Source: Bacteroidaceae bacterium (GTDB taxonomy: Bacteria > Bacteroidota > Bacteroidia > Bacteroidales > Bacteroidaceae). From it: DNA of 64,000 nt. The stretch is from contig JAKSLP010000004.1 of assembly GCA_024401115.1 (NCBI GenBank), positions 35,861 through 99,860 of the forward strand, written 5' to 3'. Positions 1-10,221 of this stretch are shown here, in pieces. Position 1 is the stretch's first letter. Each line of letters begins with the position of its first letter. The position numbers and the translations under genes are program-made. Below the pieces are notes generated by a model that ran no database searches, was not told where the DNA came from, and was given only the letters and a program-made list of their open reading frames with translations.

Positions 1-2065
1 CAAATGATAATGTGTGCTGTGGTACACAGGTTGGGTCGTTACCACCGATAATCAGTTGCAGTTTTCCCTTCAAATCCTTTGCGCGAAGAGTCAGGTTATT
101 GCCATCATAACCCTCTGGATTAGTCTGAGGAGTGTCCATATAACGCTCACCATACATAACCTCATAATAAGCCCAGTTGATAACCGGACCGCCAGCAACA
201 CCCACCTTAAAGGTGTCGTTGTAAGTCAGCATCAAATCTGTAGTCATGAAACCGCCAAAACTCCAGCCATGAACACCGATTCGGTTTTCATCCACATAGC
301 CCAAAGATTTCAGCAATTCCACGCCCTTCATCTGGTCTTTCATTTCTTCTGTACCCAACTTACGGAAAGTAGCATTCTCAAAATTCAATCCACGGCTATC
401 ACTTCCACGGCCATCAACCGTTAACATGACATAACCCTTCTGAGCCATATACAAATCCCAACCGCCTGCAGCATAATTGCGGGTATTGGTAATCATCTGT
501 GCATGAGGACCGCCATAAACATAGATAATTGCAGGATATTTCTTGTTAGGATCATAATTCAATGGCTTAATCAAACGGTAGTACAGATCTGTCTGACCAT
601 CAGCAGCCTTGATGGTACCCACGGTTACTTCTGGGAGATTCAACGCATCCATTGGATTGCTGGCAGTCATAATATTCAAGGTCTTTACCTTACCTACCAA
701 TGGCAGAACATCAATGTTACGGGCAATCTTAGCTGAAGTATAGTTATCCAACAGCCATTTGCCACTCTCCGACAAAGATGCACGGTGAGAACCTTCCTGA
801 GTACCCAACTCGCGCTGCTTGCCTGTTAACACATTAACAGCCATCAAAGTAAAGTCGATAGGAGTTACTGCTGTTGTCTGCAGTACGATTTCCTTGGTAG
901 ATGGAGAGAAACCGACAAAACTCTTAACCATCCAGTCGCCCGAGGTTATTGGAGTAACCTTAACGTGCTCGATGCACTTTCCACCAGCAGCACAATCCTG
1001 CCATTTACCTTCCTGCTTCTGAGCCAAATCAAAAAGATACAGGTGATTGTATCCATCTCTTTCTGTCTGATAGATAAACTTATTATTATCCCAAGGCAAG
1101 AAAGTCAGCGGATGCTCTGGCTCCACATATTTAGGATGTGTTTCCTCATACAGAACTGCCATCTTCTCACCTGACTGTGCATCGTATTGAATCAGCTCTG
1201 CATGGTTCTGGTCACGATTCACCTCAATGACAAAAACGCTCTTCTCATCAGGGCTCCAACTTACATTAGTGAAATAACGGTCAACAGGATCTGCAGTCTT
1301 CAAGTATACGGTCTGCTGAGTTTCCGGATTATATACGCCCACCTTTACCACATGACTGGTCATACCAGCCATAGGATACTTGTCGGGGACCAATGTCGCA
1401 ATTCGGGTTGAAATATCTACCTGAGGATAATCAGTAACCATTCGCTCATCCATCCAGTAGAATGCCAACAGATTACCCTTTGGACTCCAGAAGATACCTT
1501 TCTTGATACCAAACTCATCGCGATGCACACTCTGGCCACAAAGAATACCTTTAGGCTCATTTGTCACCTGAATTTCACGGTCGCCAGAGAACACAAACAA
1601 ATTGTTCTCACGGGTATAAGCTGCACGCATGGTCTGCTGGGCAACATCTACATTCTGAGTGCCTTGCAATGGAATAGCGGCCTCTACAGCATGTGAATCC
1701 AAATTATAGGCAACCATATGGGTGGAAGTGCGGAACAAGGCCTTATTTGCACCGGCAATAAATCGGGTACTGCTGAAACTACCCAGATTACCCAATCCCT
1801 GCTGCTTAAGCAGAGTCTTAACCTCATCCAACTGTAAGAATGGAGTGTCTGAGCCATTCTTCAAATCTACGGTTAACAGGGCATCATTACCCAGTTTCAC
1901 CAACTTGTCACCCCACCAAGCCAAATTCTGGTTCTCGACTTGCAAACTGGACGTCTGTCTGCCACCAGGCATTACATCCTCCAATGTAAAGCTTCTCTTC
2001 TCTTGTGCTATACCCGGCATAACCATTCCGAAAAGGGCCAAAGCCAATCCTATTAATCTTTTCAT
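1..2065 (-). CDS. Dipeptidyl peptidase IV, S9B family (3' end cut by window)
   Basis: Secreted serine exopeptidase that releases X-Pro dipeptides from peptides in the periplasm. The frame starts at ATG 2065 with a short signal peptide ending around Gly-Ile-Ala-Gln and stays open for 688 codons to the window edge. The N-terminal part reads as the beta-propeller. The C-terminal part carries the hydrolase nucleophile motif GWSFGG (Ser about residue 602, codon 260-262) and the Asp of the triad (GGNDPT, about residue 677). The catalytic His lies beyond the edge, so the protein is truncated only by the window. It starts 4 nt after the stop of the RNA methylase gene and is the last visible gene of that minus-strand operon. 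The DPP-IV assignment is strong; the exact substrate is inferred from the family. Confidence 0.93.
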   Translation of the reverse strand, partial: MKRLIGLALALFGMVMPGIAQEKRSFTLEDVMPGGRQTSSLQVENQNLAWWGDKLVKLGNDALLTVDLKNGSDTPFLQLDEVKTLLKQQGLGNLGSFSSTRFIAGANKALFRTSTHMVAYNLDSHAVEAAIPLQGTQNVDVAQQTMRAAYTRENNLFVFSGDREIQVTNEPKGILCGQSVHRDEFGIKKGIFWSPKGNLLAFYWMDERMVTDYPQVDISTRIATLVPDKYPMAGMTSHVVKVGVYNPETQQTVYLKTADPVDRYFTNVSWSPDEKSVFVIEVNRDQNHAELIQYDAQSGEKMAVLYEETHPKYVEPEHPLTFLPWDNNKFIYQTERDGYNHLYLFDLAQKQEGKWQDCAAGGKCIEHVKVTPITSGDWMVKSFVGFSPSTKEIVLQTTAVTPIDFTLMAVNVLTGKQRELGTQEGSHRASLSESGKWLLDNYTSAKIARNIDVLPLVGKVKTLNIMTASNPMDALNLPEVTVGTIKAADGQTDLYYRLIKPLNYDPNKKYPAIIYVYGGPHAQMITNTRNYAAGGWDLYMAQKGYVMLTVDGRGSDSRGLNFENATFRKLGTEEMKDQMKGVELLKSLGYVDENRIGVHGWSFGGFMTTDLMLTYNDTFKVGVAGGPVINWAYYEVMYGERYMDTPQTNPEGYDGNNLTLRAKDLKGKLQLIIGGNDPTCVPQHTLSF

Positions 2066-2069
2066 ATAT

Positions 2070-3668
2070 TTATTCCTCTTTCTTTCCAAACATTCTTTTA
2101 CGATCCTCACGTCGCTGCTGACGGTTATCTTTTGCTCCATCCTTGCGGAAAGGCTTGCGACCTCCGTCCTTATGGAATGACTTCCGTTCACCTTCCTTAC
2201 GGAAAGGCTTATCATCCTTGCGGAAAGGCTTACGCTCACTTCTCTCTGAAGACTCTTTTTCTCTCTGTTCTTCACGCAACTGAGCACGACGTGCCTTACC
2301 ATACTCCAAACGTTCACGTTCAGCAGCCTTACGTCGACCCACAGCCTTACGGTAACGTGCTTCCAGTTCATCAGTTGGATCATATTCACTCAAGCTATCC
2401 AGCAAACTCACAGGTTCCTCATTTTCATGTCTTGGAGCCTGGCGTTTATCTGTACGGAATAACTTACCCTTCAATGGCTTACTAAACATTGGGCGCTCAG
2501 ACTTATCCAATTCCGCACCCTCTGCACGGAATGACTTGAAGCGGCCCTCAAACATTTCATACTTGCGGAATTCACATTCCAAAGCACCATTATATAAAGG
2601 AATACGGACACTTGGCTTTAAACCAATCTTAGCGAAGCATTCCTCACGATAGCTTAACACCCATGCATCATTTCCTCTAAATTCGTGTTTGAATTTAGAA
2701 CCAATCATCTCATACAAGCCCAAAAGGTCATCGGTAGAAATACGCTCACCGTAAGGAGGGTTGGTTACGATAATGCTCTTTTCTGAAGGTTGGGTGAATT
2801 CTGCAAAATCACGCACATCCAAGGTAACATCCTGACTTACACCAGCAGCCTTCACATTACGCTGAGCAATAACATTGGCCTGCTGTTTGATGTCATAGCC
2901 ATAAATGTGGTGATTGAAATCACGCTCCTGGCTGTCATCATTGTAAATTTCCTCCAACAAGTCAGCATCAAAGTCATTCCACTTCTCAAATGCATATCCC
3001 TGACGGAAGACGCCCGGAGCAATATTTCTGGCAATCAGCGCAGCCTCAATAGGAATTGTACCCGATCCGCACATTGGATCTATCAAATCGCATTCACCAT
3101 TCCAACCCGTCATCAACAACATACCTGCTGCCAAAACCTCGTTCAGAGGAGCCTCAACAGCCTCCTGGCGATAGCCGCGACGATGCAAGGACTCGCCCGA
3201 GCTATCCAAGGACAGGGTACAGGATTCCTCTGCGATATGAATATTGACATATAAATCAGGATTACTGATTTTAACATTTGGACGATTGCCAGTCTTCTCG
3301 CGGAAGTAATCCACAATGGCATCCTTCACGCGGTATGCCACATACTGAGAATGGCGGAACTCATTGCTGAATACAACGGCATCAACACTGAACGAACGGT
3401 TTTCGTCCATGATACTGCTCCAATCCACAGCCTTAACAGCTTCGTAGACCTCATCTGCATTATGTGCCTGAAAATGCTTTATAGGCTTTAAGATACGCAA
3501 TGCAGTACGCAAACTGAAGTTTGCACGATAAAGCATAGCCTTATCACCCGTAAAAGACACCATACGGCGTCCTATCTGTATGTTATTAGCACCCAGTGCG
3601 GTCAGTTCCTTGGCCAGAACCTCTTCCAAACCCTGGAATGTTTTAGCTATCAGTTCAAATTCTTCCAT
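2070..3668 (-). CDS. THUMP-domain class I RNA methyltransferase (RlmL/TrmN-like) with a basic repeat tail
   Basis: S-adenosylmethionine-dependent guanine-N2 methylase of rRNA or tRNA, related to the N-terminal half of E. coli RlmKL. Residues about 50-155 look like a THUMP RNA-binding domain, the SAM site is DPMCGSGT (197-204), and the catalytic NPPY motif is at 303-306. The protein is 532 aa because of a lysine/arginine-rich tail of about 140 residues whose last 60 repeat a KPFRK-type unit several times. It sits 27 nt after the U32 gene and 4 nt before the DPP-IV start, so the three are probably cotranscribed. Which RNA position it modifies cannot be told from sequence. Confidence 0.9.
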   Translation of the reverse strand: MEEFELIAKTFQGLEEVLAKELTALGANNIQIGRRMVSFTGDKAMLYRANFSLRTALRILKPIKHFQAHNADEVYEAVKAVDWSSIMDENRSFSVDAVVFSNEFRHSQYVAYRVKDAIVDYFREKTGNRPNVKISNPDLYVNIHIAEESCTLSLDSSGESLHRRGYRQEAVEAPLNEVLAAGMLLMTGWNGECDLIDPMCGSGTIPIEAALIARNIAPGVFRQGYAFEKWNDFDADLLEEIYNDDSQERDFNHHIYGYDIKQQANVIAQRNVKAAGVSQDVTLDVRDFAEFTQPSEKSIIVTNPPYGERISTDDLLGLYEMIGSKFKHEFRGNDAWVLSYREECFAKIGLKPSVRIPLYNGALECEFRKYEMFEGRFKSFRAEGAELDKSERPMFSKPLKGKLFRTDKRQAPRHENEEPVSLLDSLSEYDPTDELEARYRKAVGRRKAAERERLEYGKARRAQLREEQREKESSERSERKPFRKDDKPFRKEGERKSFHKDGGRKPFRKDGAKDNRQQRREDRKRMFGKKEE

Positions 3669-3695
3669 GTATATTTCTTTTCTAATTGTTTTCTA

Positions 3696-5006
3696 TTAAA
3701 AGCAACTCTGTCCACCATCTTTCACGATTACAAATGGCTGTTTTTTGATGCGTTCCTGCAAAAGTTCCTCGCTGTTTCTGAGAACATACAGTTTATCACT
3801 TGGGCGAATTTTCTCTGGAACCTTAATGGAAACACGAACACCTTTCTTAACCACATCCACAGGCTTTAAATTTACCCGAGCCTCTTCTAGAGTCATAAAT
3901 AAAGCACCGGTTGTAGGTCCCGTGATGAGCAATTTGTCCCCCACCTTAATATCGCAGGCTTCCATCTGAAATTCGGCAACACCGATATTACTGAAATATT
4001 TAATGCCCTTTCCTGCATATACCTTCTTCTCGGTAGCCTCGGAACCATATCGCTCACTCCATTCGCCCAAAGTCTGGCCTAAATAGTAGCCATCCCAGAA
4101 ACCACGATTGAAGACTGTACGTAAACGGTCGTCCCACTGTTTGCTGACATCCTCACACCACTTCCCATCCAGCACATCCTGGATAGCTTCACTATAGCAT
4201 TCCACTACAGTACGGACATATTCAGGTCCACGGGCACGCCCTTCAATCTTGAACACTCGGACACCGGCTTCCATCATCTGATCCATGAAACCAATGGTCT
4301 TCAAATCCTTTGGGCTCATAATGTACTTGTTGTCCACCTCCAGCTCCATGTCACTTTCCTTATCCTTGACAATGTACTGGCGACGGCACAATTGCATACA
4401 TTCGCCGCGGTTGGCACTTCTACCCAGATTATTCAGGCTAAGATAACACTTACCGCTGACGGCCATGCACAAGGCACCGTGGCAAAACATCTCTATACGG
4501 ATAAGTTCACCTTTAGGGCCCTTAATCTGTTCTTCCTGGATTGCATCATAGATTTCACGCACCTGTCTTAAGTTTAGTTCACGGGCCAGCACCACGACAT
4601 CTGCAAACTGAGCATAGAAACGAAGTGCCTCAACATTACTGATGTTTAATTGCGTAGAAAGATGAACTTCCTGTCCCACCTTATTACAATAAGTCATAAC
4701 AGCCACATCACTGGCAATCACAGCCGAGATGCCAGCTTCCTTGGCAGCATCAATGATGGTATGCATCAGCGCAATATCCTCACCATAAATAATGGTATTT
4801 ACCGTCAGGTAGCTCTTAATGCCATGTTCGTTACAAGTCGCAGCGATTTCACGCAAATCATGTATAGTAAATGTGCTTGCAGAATGTGCACGCATATTCA
4901 GGTTCTCAATACCGAAATAGATGGAGTTGGCTCCTGCCTTAATGGCAGCTCCGAAAGATTCGCGACTGCCGACGGGTGCCATTATCTCAAATTCGTCTCT
5001 TTTCAT
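3696..5006 (-). CDS. U32 peptidase-family protein, probable RNA hydroxylation enzyme (TrhP/RlhA-like)
   Basis: The protein has the U32 signature at about 173-190 (EMFCHGALC then GKCYLS) and Cys at 175, 180, 187, 203 and 207, suitable for an iron-sulfur cluster. Family members TrhP (tRNA 5-hydroxyuridine) and RlhA (23S rRNA 5-hydroxycytidine) act in RNA hydroxylation with prephenate as cosource, and the peptidase name is historical. At 436 aa it matches the shorter TrhP-like forms rather than the roughly 650-aa RlhA. It is the first gene of the U32-methylase-DPP-IV operon and diverges from dusB, another tRNA uridine modifier, which fits an RNA-modification role. TrhP versus RlhA is unresolved. 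Confidence 0.85.
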   Translation of the reverse strand: MKRDEFEIMAPVGSRESFGAAIKAGANSIYFGIENLNMRAHSASTFTIHDLREIAATCNEHGIKSYLTVNTIIYGEDIALMHTIIDAAKEAGISAVIASDVAVMTYCNKVGQEVHLSTQLNISNVEALRFYAQFADVVVLARELNLRQVREIYDAIQEEQIKGPKGELIRIEMFCHGALCMAVSGKCYLSLNNLGRSANRGECMQLCRRQYIVKDKESDMELEVDNKYIMSPKDLKTIGFMDQMMEAGVRVFKIEGRARGPEYVRTVVECYSEAIQDVLDGKWCEDVSKQWDDRLRTVFNRGFWDGYYLGQTLGEWSERYGSEATEKKVYAGKGIKYFSNIGVAEFQMEACDIKVGDKLLITGPTTGALFMTLEEARVNLKPVDVVKKGVRVSIKVPEKIRPSDKLYVLRNSEELLQERIKKQPFVIVKDGGQSCF

Positions 5007-5026
5007 GGAAAAAACTTTTGTGTCCG

Positions 5027-5034
5027 CAAAATTA
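5027..5034 (-). promoter_or_regulatory. Promoter -7 element for the U32 operon
   Basis: Minus-strand TAATTTTG matches the Bacteroidota TAnnTTTG element, 20 nt before the start codon at 5006. No clear TTTG -33 box is at the expected distance. Confidence 0.6.
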
Positions 5035-5056
5035 CTACAAATTCCCCAAATTGTCG

Positions 5057-5064
5057 TACTTTTG
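5057..5064 (+). promoter_or_regulatory. Promoter -7 element for dusB
   Basis: TACTTTTG matches TAnnTTTG, 17 nt before the dusB ATG. Together with the minus-strand element it makes a compact 75-bp divergent promoter region. Confidence 0.6.
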
Positions 5065-5081
5065 CCAAAAATTAGTAATTC

Positions 5082-6065
5082 ATGAAGATAGGAACGATAG
5101 ATTTAGGCAAAAGACCCGTAGTTTTGGCCCCTATGGAGGACGTAACAGATATGGGATTTCGCTTGATGTGCAAACAGATGGGTGCATCCATGGTATACTC
5201 AGAGTTTGTATCGGCAGACGCCTTGATCCGCTCAGTAAACAAGTCACTTCAGAAACTCTCTATCCATGAAGATGAAAGGCCTGTAGCCATACAGATTTAT
5301 GGAAGAGATGTGGCATCAATGGTAGAGGCTGCACGAATTGTTGAAGAAGCCCATCCTGATGTATTGGACATCAATTTTGGCTGTCCTGTAAAACGGGTAG
5401 CAGGAAAAGGCGCTGGCGCTGGCATGCTTCAAAACATCCCCTTATTACTGGAAATCACCAAGGCGGTAGTGGATGCCGTTAAGATTCCTGTGACGGTGAA
5501 GACACGTTTAGGATGGGATGACAGCCACAAAGTAATTGTCGAGTTAGCGGAGCAGCTCCAAGATTGTGGCATTCAAGCATTAACCATCCACGGAAGGACA
5601 AGAGCTCAAATGTACACAGGCGAGGCAGATTGGTCGCTAATCGGCAAAGTGAAAGAGAATTCCAGAATGCGTATTCCTATTATAGGAAATGGCGATGTCA
5701 CCACCCCAGAACGAGCCAAAGAATGTTTTGATAAATATGGAGTGGATGCTGTGATGGTGGGAAGAGCCAGTTTTGGAAGACCTTGGGTGTTCAAGGAAAT
5801 GAGGCACTACCTTGACACCAATGAGTTGCTGGATAACCTCACCTTTGATTATAAGATGGATGTCTTACGAAGTCAGGTAATACAAAGCGTTGAGCGAATT
5901 GATGAATACCGGGGTATTCTCCATATCCGTAGACATTTAGCCGCTACACCTTTATTTAAAGGATTAAGCAACTTCAGGGAAACGAGAATCCGGATGCTCA
6001 GGGCTGAAACCGTTGACGAACTATTTTCTATTTTTGATGAGATAAAAAAGAATTGGGGAGAGTGA
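5082..6065 (+). CDS. dusB: tRNA-dihydrouridine synthase, DusB type
   Basis: FMN-dependent enzyme that reduces uridine in the tRNA D-loop. The TIM barrel begins with the FMN-binding PMEDVTD motif (17-23). The catalytic Cys101 lies in NFGCPVKRVAGKGAGAG, and HGRTRAQMY and GNGDVTTPE follow as usual. Length 327 aa is normal. It is monocistronic: its own TAnnTTTG promoter precedes it and a strong hairpin overlaps its stop codon. Confidence 0.95.
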   Translation: MKIGTIDLGKRPVVLAPMEDVTDMGFRLMCKQMGASMVYSEFVSADALIRSVNKSLQKLSIHEDERPVAIQIYGRDVASMVEAARIVEEAHPDVLDINFGCPVKRVAGKGAGAGMLQNIPLLLEITKAVVDAVKIPVTVKTRLGWDDSHKVIVELAEQLQDCGIQALTIHGRTRAQMYTGEADWSLIGKVKENSRMRIPIIGNGDVTTPERAKECFDKYGVDAVMVGRASFGRPWVFKEMRHYLDTNELLDNLTFDYKMDVLRSQVIQSVERIDEYRGILHIRRHLAATPLFKGLSNFRETRIRMLRAETVDELFSIFDEIKKNWGE

Positions 6066-6087
6066 TAAGCACTCTCCCCAATTTATT
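6053..6087. terminator. Bidirectional terminator between dusB and secDF
   Basis: A perfect 12-bp stem TTGGGGAGAGTG / CACTCTCCCCAA with a 5-nt loop is followed by a T-rich stretch on the plus strand. The left arm contains the dusB stop codon, and the hairpin can serve both convergent genes. Confidence 0.85.
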
Positions 6088-6104
6088 TGTAGACTTTACT
6101 TGTC

Positions 6105-9100
6105 TTACTTAGCAGGAACTTCCTCAACTGCATCAGCATCCTTGATGCGACGACCCATGGTGATGTAAGCAACAGGGGCAGCAATGAACAATGATGAGCA
6201 TGTACCGATAATTACACCCAGAATCATTGCGAATGCAAAGCTACGGATACTGTCACCACCCAGGATGAAGATACACAGCAATACTACCAATGTAGAAACA
6301 GAAGTATTGATGGTACGAGCCAAAGTAGAGTTCAATGACTGGTTGAACAGATCCTGACGGTCACGCTTTGGATACAGAGTGAAGAACTCACGGATACGGT
6401 CGAAGATAACCACCTTATCGTTGATAGAGTAACCGATAGCGGTCAGAATAGCACCGATGAAGGTCTGGTCAATATCCAGTGAGAATGGCATCCAACCATA
6501 GCAGATTGAATATGCACCTATAATTAATAAGGTATCAGAAGTCAATGCGATGGTAGAACCTACAGAATATGCCACATTGCGGAAACGAACCAAAATGTAG
6601 ATAAAGATAGCAGCCAAAGCCAAGATGACAGAGATGATAGCTCCGTAAGTGATATCCTCAGCAATAGAAGGACCTACCTTCTGTGAAGAAATCAAAGAAC
6701 CACCAGCACGGTTATCATAGTCACGGAACTGATCGATTGAAACACCTTCACCTAACAACTTACCCTCTTTAAAGGTGTTGTACAGGAACTCTTCAATCTT
6801 ATTATCAGCCTCACGGCTCTCATCATGAATCAGGTAGTTGGTAGATACACGGACAGTATGACCGTCATTACCCAAAGCGATACATGACAATGAAACAGCC
6901 TCACCGCTCTCCTGAGACAAAGCATCGATCTTAGCATTCAGCAGAGCACGAACCTCCTCAGGAGATACAGTATTCTCGAACTGAACAACCATGTTACGAC
7001 CACCGGTAAAGTCGATAGACTTACTCAAACCACGGATAGCCAATGAACCGAATGCAATCACCAACAATGCACCGAAGATTGTGAATGACTTCTTAGCATT
7101 ACCCATGAAGTTGAAGTTGGTACCCTTCATCAGGTTCTTAGACAAACCTGTTACGAAGGTCAGGTTCTGCCACTTATCCTTATATATAAAGTGCTCGTAA
7201 ACGATACGGGTCAGGAATACCGCAGTGAAGAATGAGCAGATGATACCCACAATCAGAGTGGTAGCGAAACCACGGATAGGACCAGTACCGAAGTAGAACA
7301 AGATAATACCTGTGATGATAGAGGTCAAGTTTGAGTCGAAGATGGCACTCAACGCATTGCTGTAACCCAAACCTACAGCCTCGTTCAGTGGCTTACCGTT
7401 TGACAACTCCTCCTTGGTACGCTCGTAAATCAACACGTTAGCATCCACAGCCATACCCAGTGACAATACCATACCGGCAATACCACTCATGGTCAATGCT
7501 GCCTGGAAGCTGGTCAGAATACCCAGAGTAAAGAAGAAGTTGACAATCAAAGCACAGTTAGCAACCATACCTGGGATAACACCATACATAGCGCACATGT
7601 AAATCATCAGCAGAATGAATGCAACGATGAATGACATGATACCCTGATTGATTGACTCCTGACCCAGAGAAGGACCAACGATGTCTTCCTGAACAATCTT
7701 AGCAGGAGCAGGCATACGACCTGACTTCAATACGTTTGCCAAGTCCTTGGTATCCTCAGCGGTGAAGTTACCGCTAATCTGTGAATTACCACCGCTAATC
7801 TCAGTCTGTACGTTTGGAGCACTGTATACATAGTTATCCAGAACGATAGCAACTGCATGACCGATGTTATTCTTGGTCAGGTTGGCCCACAGACGAGCAC
7901 CCTCAGAGTTCATACTCATACTAACGATAGGACGGTTACCAAAACCACGCTCGAAATCATCCTTAGCCTCAGTGATCACATCACCCTCCAATGGAGCCTT
8001 ACCGGTACGGGAAGTAACCTTGATTGCATACAGCTCAAAGTACTGGCCCTTCTGGTCAAATGCCTTAACACCCCATTTCAGGCTCATATCCTTAGGGATG
8101 ATGGTCTTAGCCTCCTGGCTTGCCAAAGCACGGTTTACAGTGGCAGTATCACGATAGTGAGCAATACCTACTACACAACCGCTACCGCCAAACTGCATTG
8201 GCAATGGATTAATAACAGCCTCAGCAGGTGCTGGTGCTGCCTTCTTCTCCTCAACCTTCAAGCTTTCCAGAGCCTCAGCAGCAGAAGTTGAATCTGCAGC
8301 AGCAACCTCTTCCTCTGCTGGAGTTTCCTCCTGCTGGCTTGCGGTTGTTGAGTTAGCCATCAACTGGCTTGCCAACTGCTGAAGATAAGGGATAGCATCT
8401 GAAGAATCATAAGTCTCCCAGAATTCCAAGTTTGCAGAACCCTGCAGCAACTTACGAACGCGGGCAGGATCCTTGATACCTGGCATTTCCACCATGATAC
8501 GGCCCAAAGAACTCTCCAGCTTCTGGATATTTGGCTGAACGACACCCAGACCATCGATACGTGTACGCAAGATATTGAATGAGTTGTCGATTGCATCATC
8601 TACAGAACCGCGCAATACGCTCTCTACCTCAGAGTCTGTACTGTTGGTGTTAACACGACCCTTCAACTTCTGGGTTGCAAAGATCTCTGCTAATTTGTTA
8701 CCACCATTTGCCTTATAAGCTCTTACGAACTCGCTGATGAAGTCACCACCCTCAGCAGTCTCGGTAGAAGCCTGAGCGATAGCCTTCTCAAAAGCTTCAT
8801 TAGTGTTGTTGTCTGCCAGAGACTTCACAACATCTGGTACAGAAACCTCCAGGATGACGTTCATACCACCCTTCAAGTCCAGACCCAGACCAATCTGATT
8901 CTCCTGGCACTGTCTCAATGTGTAGGTTCCCAGATAGACTTTTTCATTAGCCAACGAATCCAGGTAAGCTGTGCCCAATGAGTCACCCATTTCAGCAGCA
9001 CGGTTCTCGTAAGAACGGGTTACGAATGAGAATGACAGATAGAACAAGCAAACCAAGGTCAGCAAAGTCGCGAAAACCAGTACAATTGGTTTGTTTTGCA

Positions 9101-9107
9101 TTTTCAT
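6105..9107 (-). CDS. secDF: Protein translocase SecDF fusion
   Basis: Inner-membrane RND-type accessory of the Sec translocon that uses proton-motive force to pull exported proteins across. The 1000-aa product joins SecD and SecF in one chain, as is usual in Bacteroidetes. It has an N-terminal membrane segment (about 8-28), the P1 periplasmic domain with an inserted Ala/Glu/Pro-rich linker near residues 250-300, the first six-helix bundle (motif GMAVDANVLIYER), then the SecF half (motif TAIGYSINDKVVIFDRIRE). It is preceded by its own TAACTTTG promoter and is convergent with dusB. The low-complexity linker is the only unusual part. Confidence 0.97.
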   Translation of the reverse strand: MKMQNKPIVLVFATLLTLVCLFYLSFSFVTRSYENRAAEMGDSLGTAYLDSLANEKVYLGTYTLRQCQENQIGLGLDLKGGMNVILEVSVPDVVKSLADNNTNEAFEKAIAQASTETAEGGDFISEFVRAYKANGGNKLAEIFATQKLKGRVNTNSTDSEVESVLRGSVDDAIDNSFNILRTRIDGLGVVQPNIQKLESSLGRIMVEMPGIKDPARVRKLLQGSANLEFWETYDSSDAIPYLQQLASQLMANSTTASQQEETPAEEEVAAADSTSAAEALESLKVEEKKAAPAPAEAVINPLPMQFGGSGCVVGIAHYRDTATVNRALASQEAKTIIPKDMSLKWGVKAFDQKGQYFELYAIKVTSRTGKAPLEGDVITEAKDDFERGFGNRPIVSMSMNSEGARLWANLTKNNIGHAVAIVLDNYVYSAPNVQTEISGGNSQISGNFTAEDTKDLANVLKSGRMPAPAKIVQEDIVGPSLGQESINQGIMSFIVAFILLMIYMCAMYGVIPGMVANCALIVNFFFTLGILTSFQAALTMSGIAGMVLSLGMAVDANVLIYERTKEELSNGKPLNEAVGLGYSNALSAIFDSNLTSIITGIILFYFGTGPIRGFATTLIVGIICSFFTAVFLTRIVYEHFIYKDKWQNLTFVTGLSKNLMKGTNFNFMGNAKKSFTIFGALLVIAFGSLAIRGLSKSIDFTGGRNMVVQFENTVSPEEVRALLNAKIDALSQESGEAVSLSCIALGNDGHTVRVSTNYLIHDESREADNKIEEFLYNTFKEGKLLGEGVSIDQFRDYDNRAGGSLISSQKVGPSIAEDITYGAIISVILALAAIFIYILVRFRNVAYSVGSTIALTSDTLLIIGAYSICYGWMPFSLDIDQTFIGAILTAIGYSINDKVVIFDRIREFFTLYPKRDRQDLFNQSLNSTLARTINTSVSTLVVLLCIFILGGDSIRSFAFAMILGVIIGTCSSLFIAAPVAYITMGRRIKDADAVEEVPAK

Positions 9108-9153
9108 GTGACGTAAATTATTTAAATTTATTATTTTTTTCGTTACAGGGGTG

Positions 9154-9161
9154 CAAAGTTA
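9154..9161 (-). promoter_or_regulatory. Promoter -7 element for secDF
   Basis: Minus-strand TAACTTTG followed by C matches the TAnnTTTG consensus. It implies a leader of about 40 nt before the secDF ATG. Confidence 0.6.
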
Positions 9162-9347
9162 GTGCATTTTTCACACATTCCCACTTTTTTAGCGGAAATA
9201 TACACCTTTATAATAGAGATTTTTACGTTTTCTGCCCCTTTTCGAGCCTAAGATTCTTCTCCTGACGTTTTTTTCAGGCATAAGTTAAGGCAAAGATTGG
9301 TCATAAGTGAAGACCGGAGCCTGTCTTCATAGATACAAAAAGAAGAC

Positions 9348-10187
9348 CTACTTGTTGCTAGCCTCAAAAAGTTTCTTCTTCTCATCAACGGTCAGGCTCT
9401 GGTAACCCGAGGTGCGCACCTTGTCCAAAATGCGGTCAATTTCTTCCTGCTCCTCCTTCTTGCGCATATTGTATTGCTGGTCTACATTGAACCCTCCATA
9501 GTTGACTGTCATTTTCGGCTTACGGCGACGAGTAAAGAGTTGTTTCAAACGACTGATATAGCCATATGAAGCACCCGAGAATGAACGGTTTCCGGACCAG
9601 AAAAGGATGACAAGAAAGCCGACAAGCATACCGCCCAGATGAGCGAAATGAGCGATGCCGTCAGAATTTACTCCTAATCCCAGGAACACTTCCAAAAGCG
9701 CATAACCCAATATCAGCCATTTGGCTTTCATGGGTACTGGAATGGGGAAAACAAACATCTTCTCATCCGGAAAAGACATGCCGAAAGCCAGCAGCAAACC
9801 GCACACAGCTCCTGAAGCTCCAACTGTCAGGCCATATCCCGGAATGCCCAAAATAAAGATATCAAACATCTGTGCCAGCTGCTGGATGACAGCAGCTCCC
9901 ACTCCGCAAATCAGATAATAAATCAAAAAGCGCTTGCTTCCCCAAAGATTCTCCAATATACGTCCAAACATCCAGACAGCAAACATATTAAAGAATAAAT
10001 GAGTCCATCCTCCATGCATGAACATGTAAGTGAACAATTGGTATATGGAAAAATTCGGGTTCAAAAACAAGTGCAATCCCAGCATGAAGTTCAAGTCTAT
10101 TCCACGCATGGCCAATACGAGAGTAGCCACGTAAAACAAAACATTGATTATGATGAGATTCTTGGTAACTGGAGGCATATTATTCAT
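9348..10187 (-). CDS. Rhomboid-family intramembrane serine protease
   Basis: Multi-spanning membrane protease that cleaves other membrane proteins inside the bilayer. The catalytic Ser125 is in GASGAVCG and the partner His183 in FAHLGGMLVG. The oxyanion-side HLFFN motif is at 64-68. About six hydrophobic segments occupy residues 10-200, and a charged cytoplasmic tail of about 75 aa follows. It has its own promoter and no cotranscribed partner. The substrate is unknown. Confidence 0.93.
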   Translation of the reverse strand: MNNMPPVTKNLIIINVLFYVATLVLAMRGIDLNFMLGLHLFLNPNFSIYQLFTYMFMHGGWTHLFFNMFAVWMFGRILENLWGSKRFLIYYLICGVGAAVIQQLAQMFDIFILGIPGYGLTVGASGAVCGLLLAFGMSFPDEKMFVFPIPVPMKAKWLILGYALLEVFLGLGVNSDGIAHFAHLGGMLVGFLVILFWSGNRSFSGASYGYISRLKQLFTRRRKPKMTVNYGGFNVDQQYNMRKKEEQEEIDRILDKVRTSGYQSLTVDEKKKLFEASNK

Positions 10188-10221
10188 ATTATTTTCCTTT
10201 CTCTATACTTTAATTGGAATG

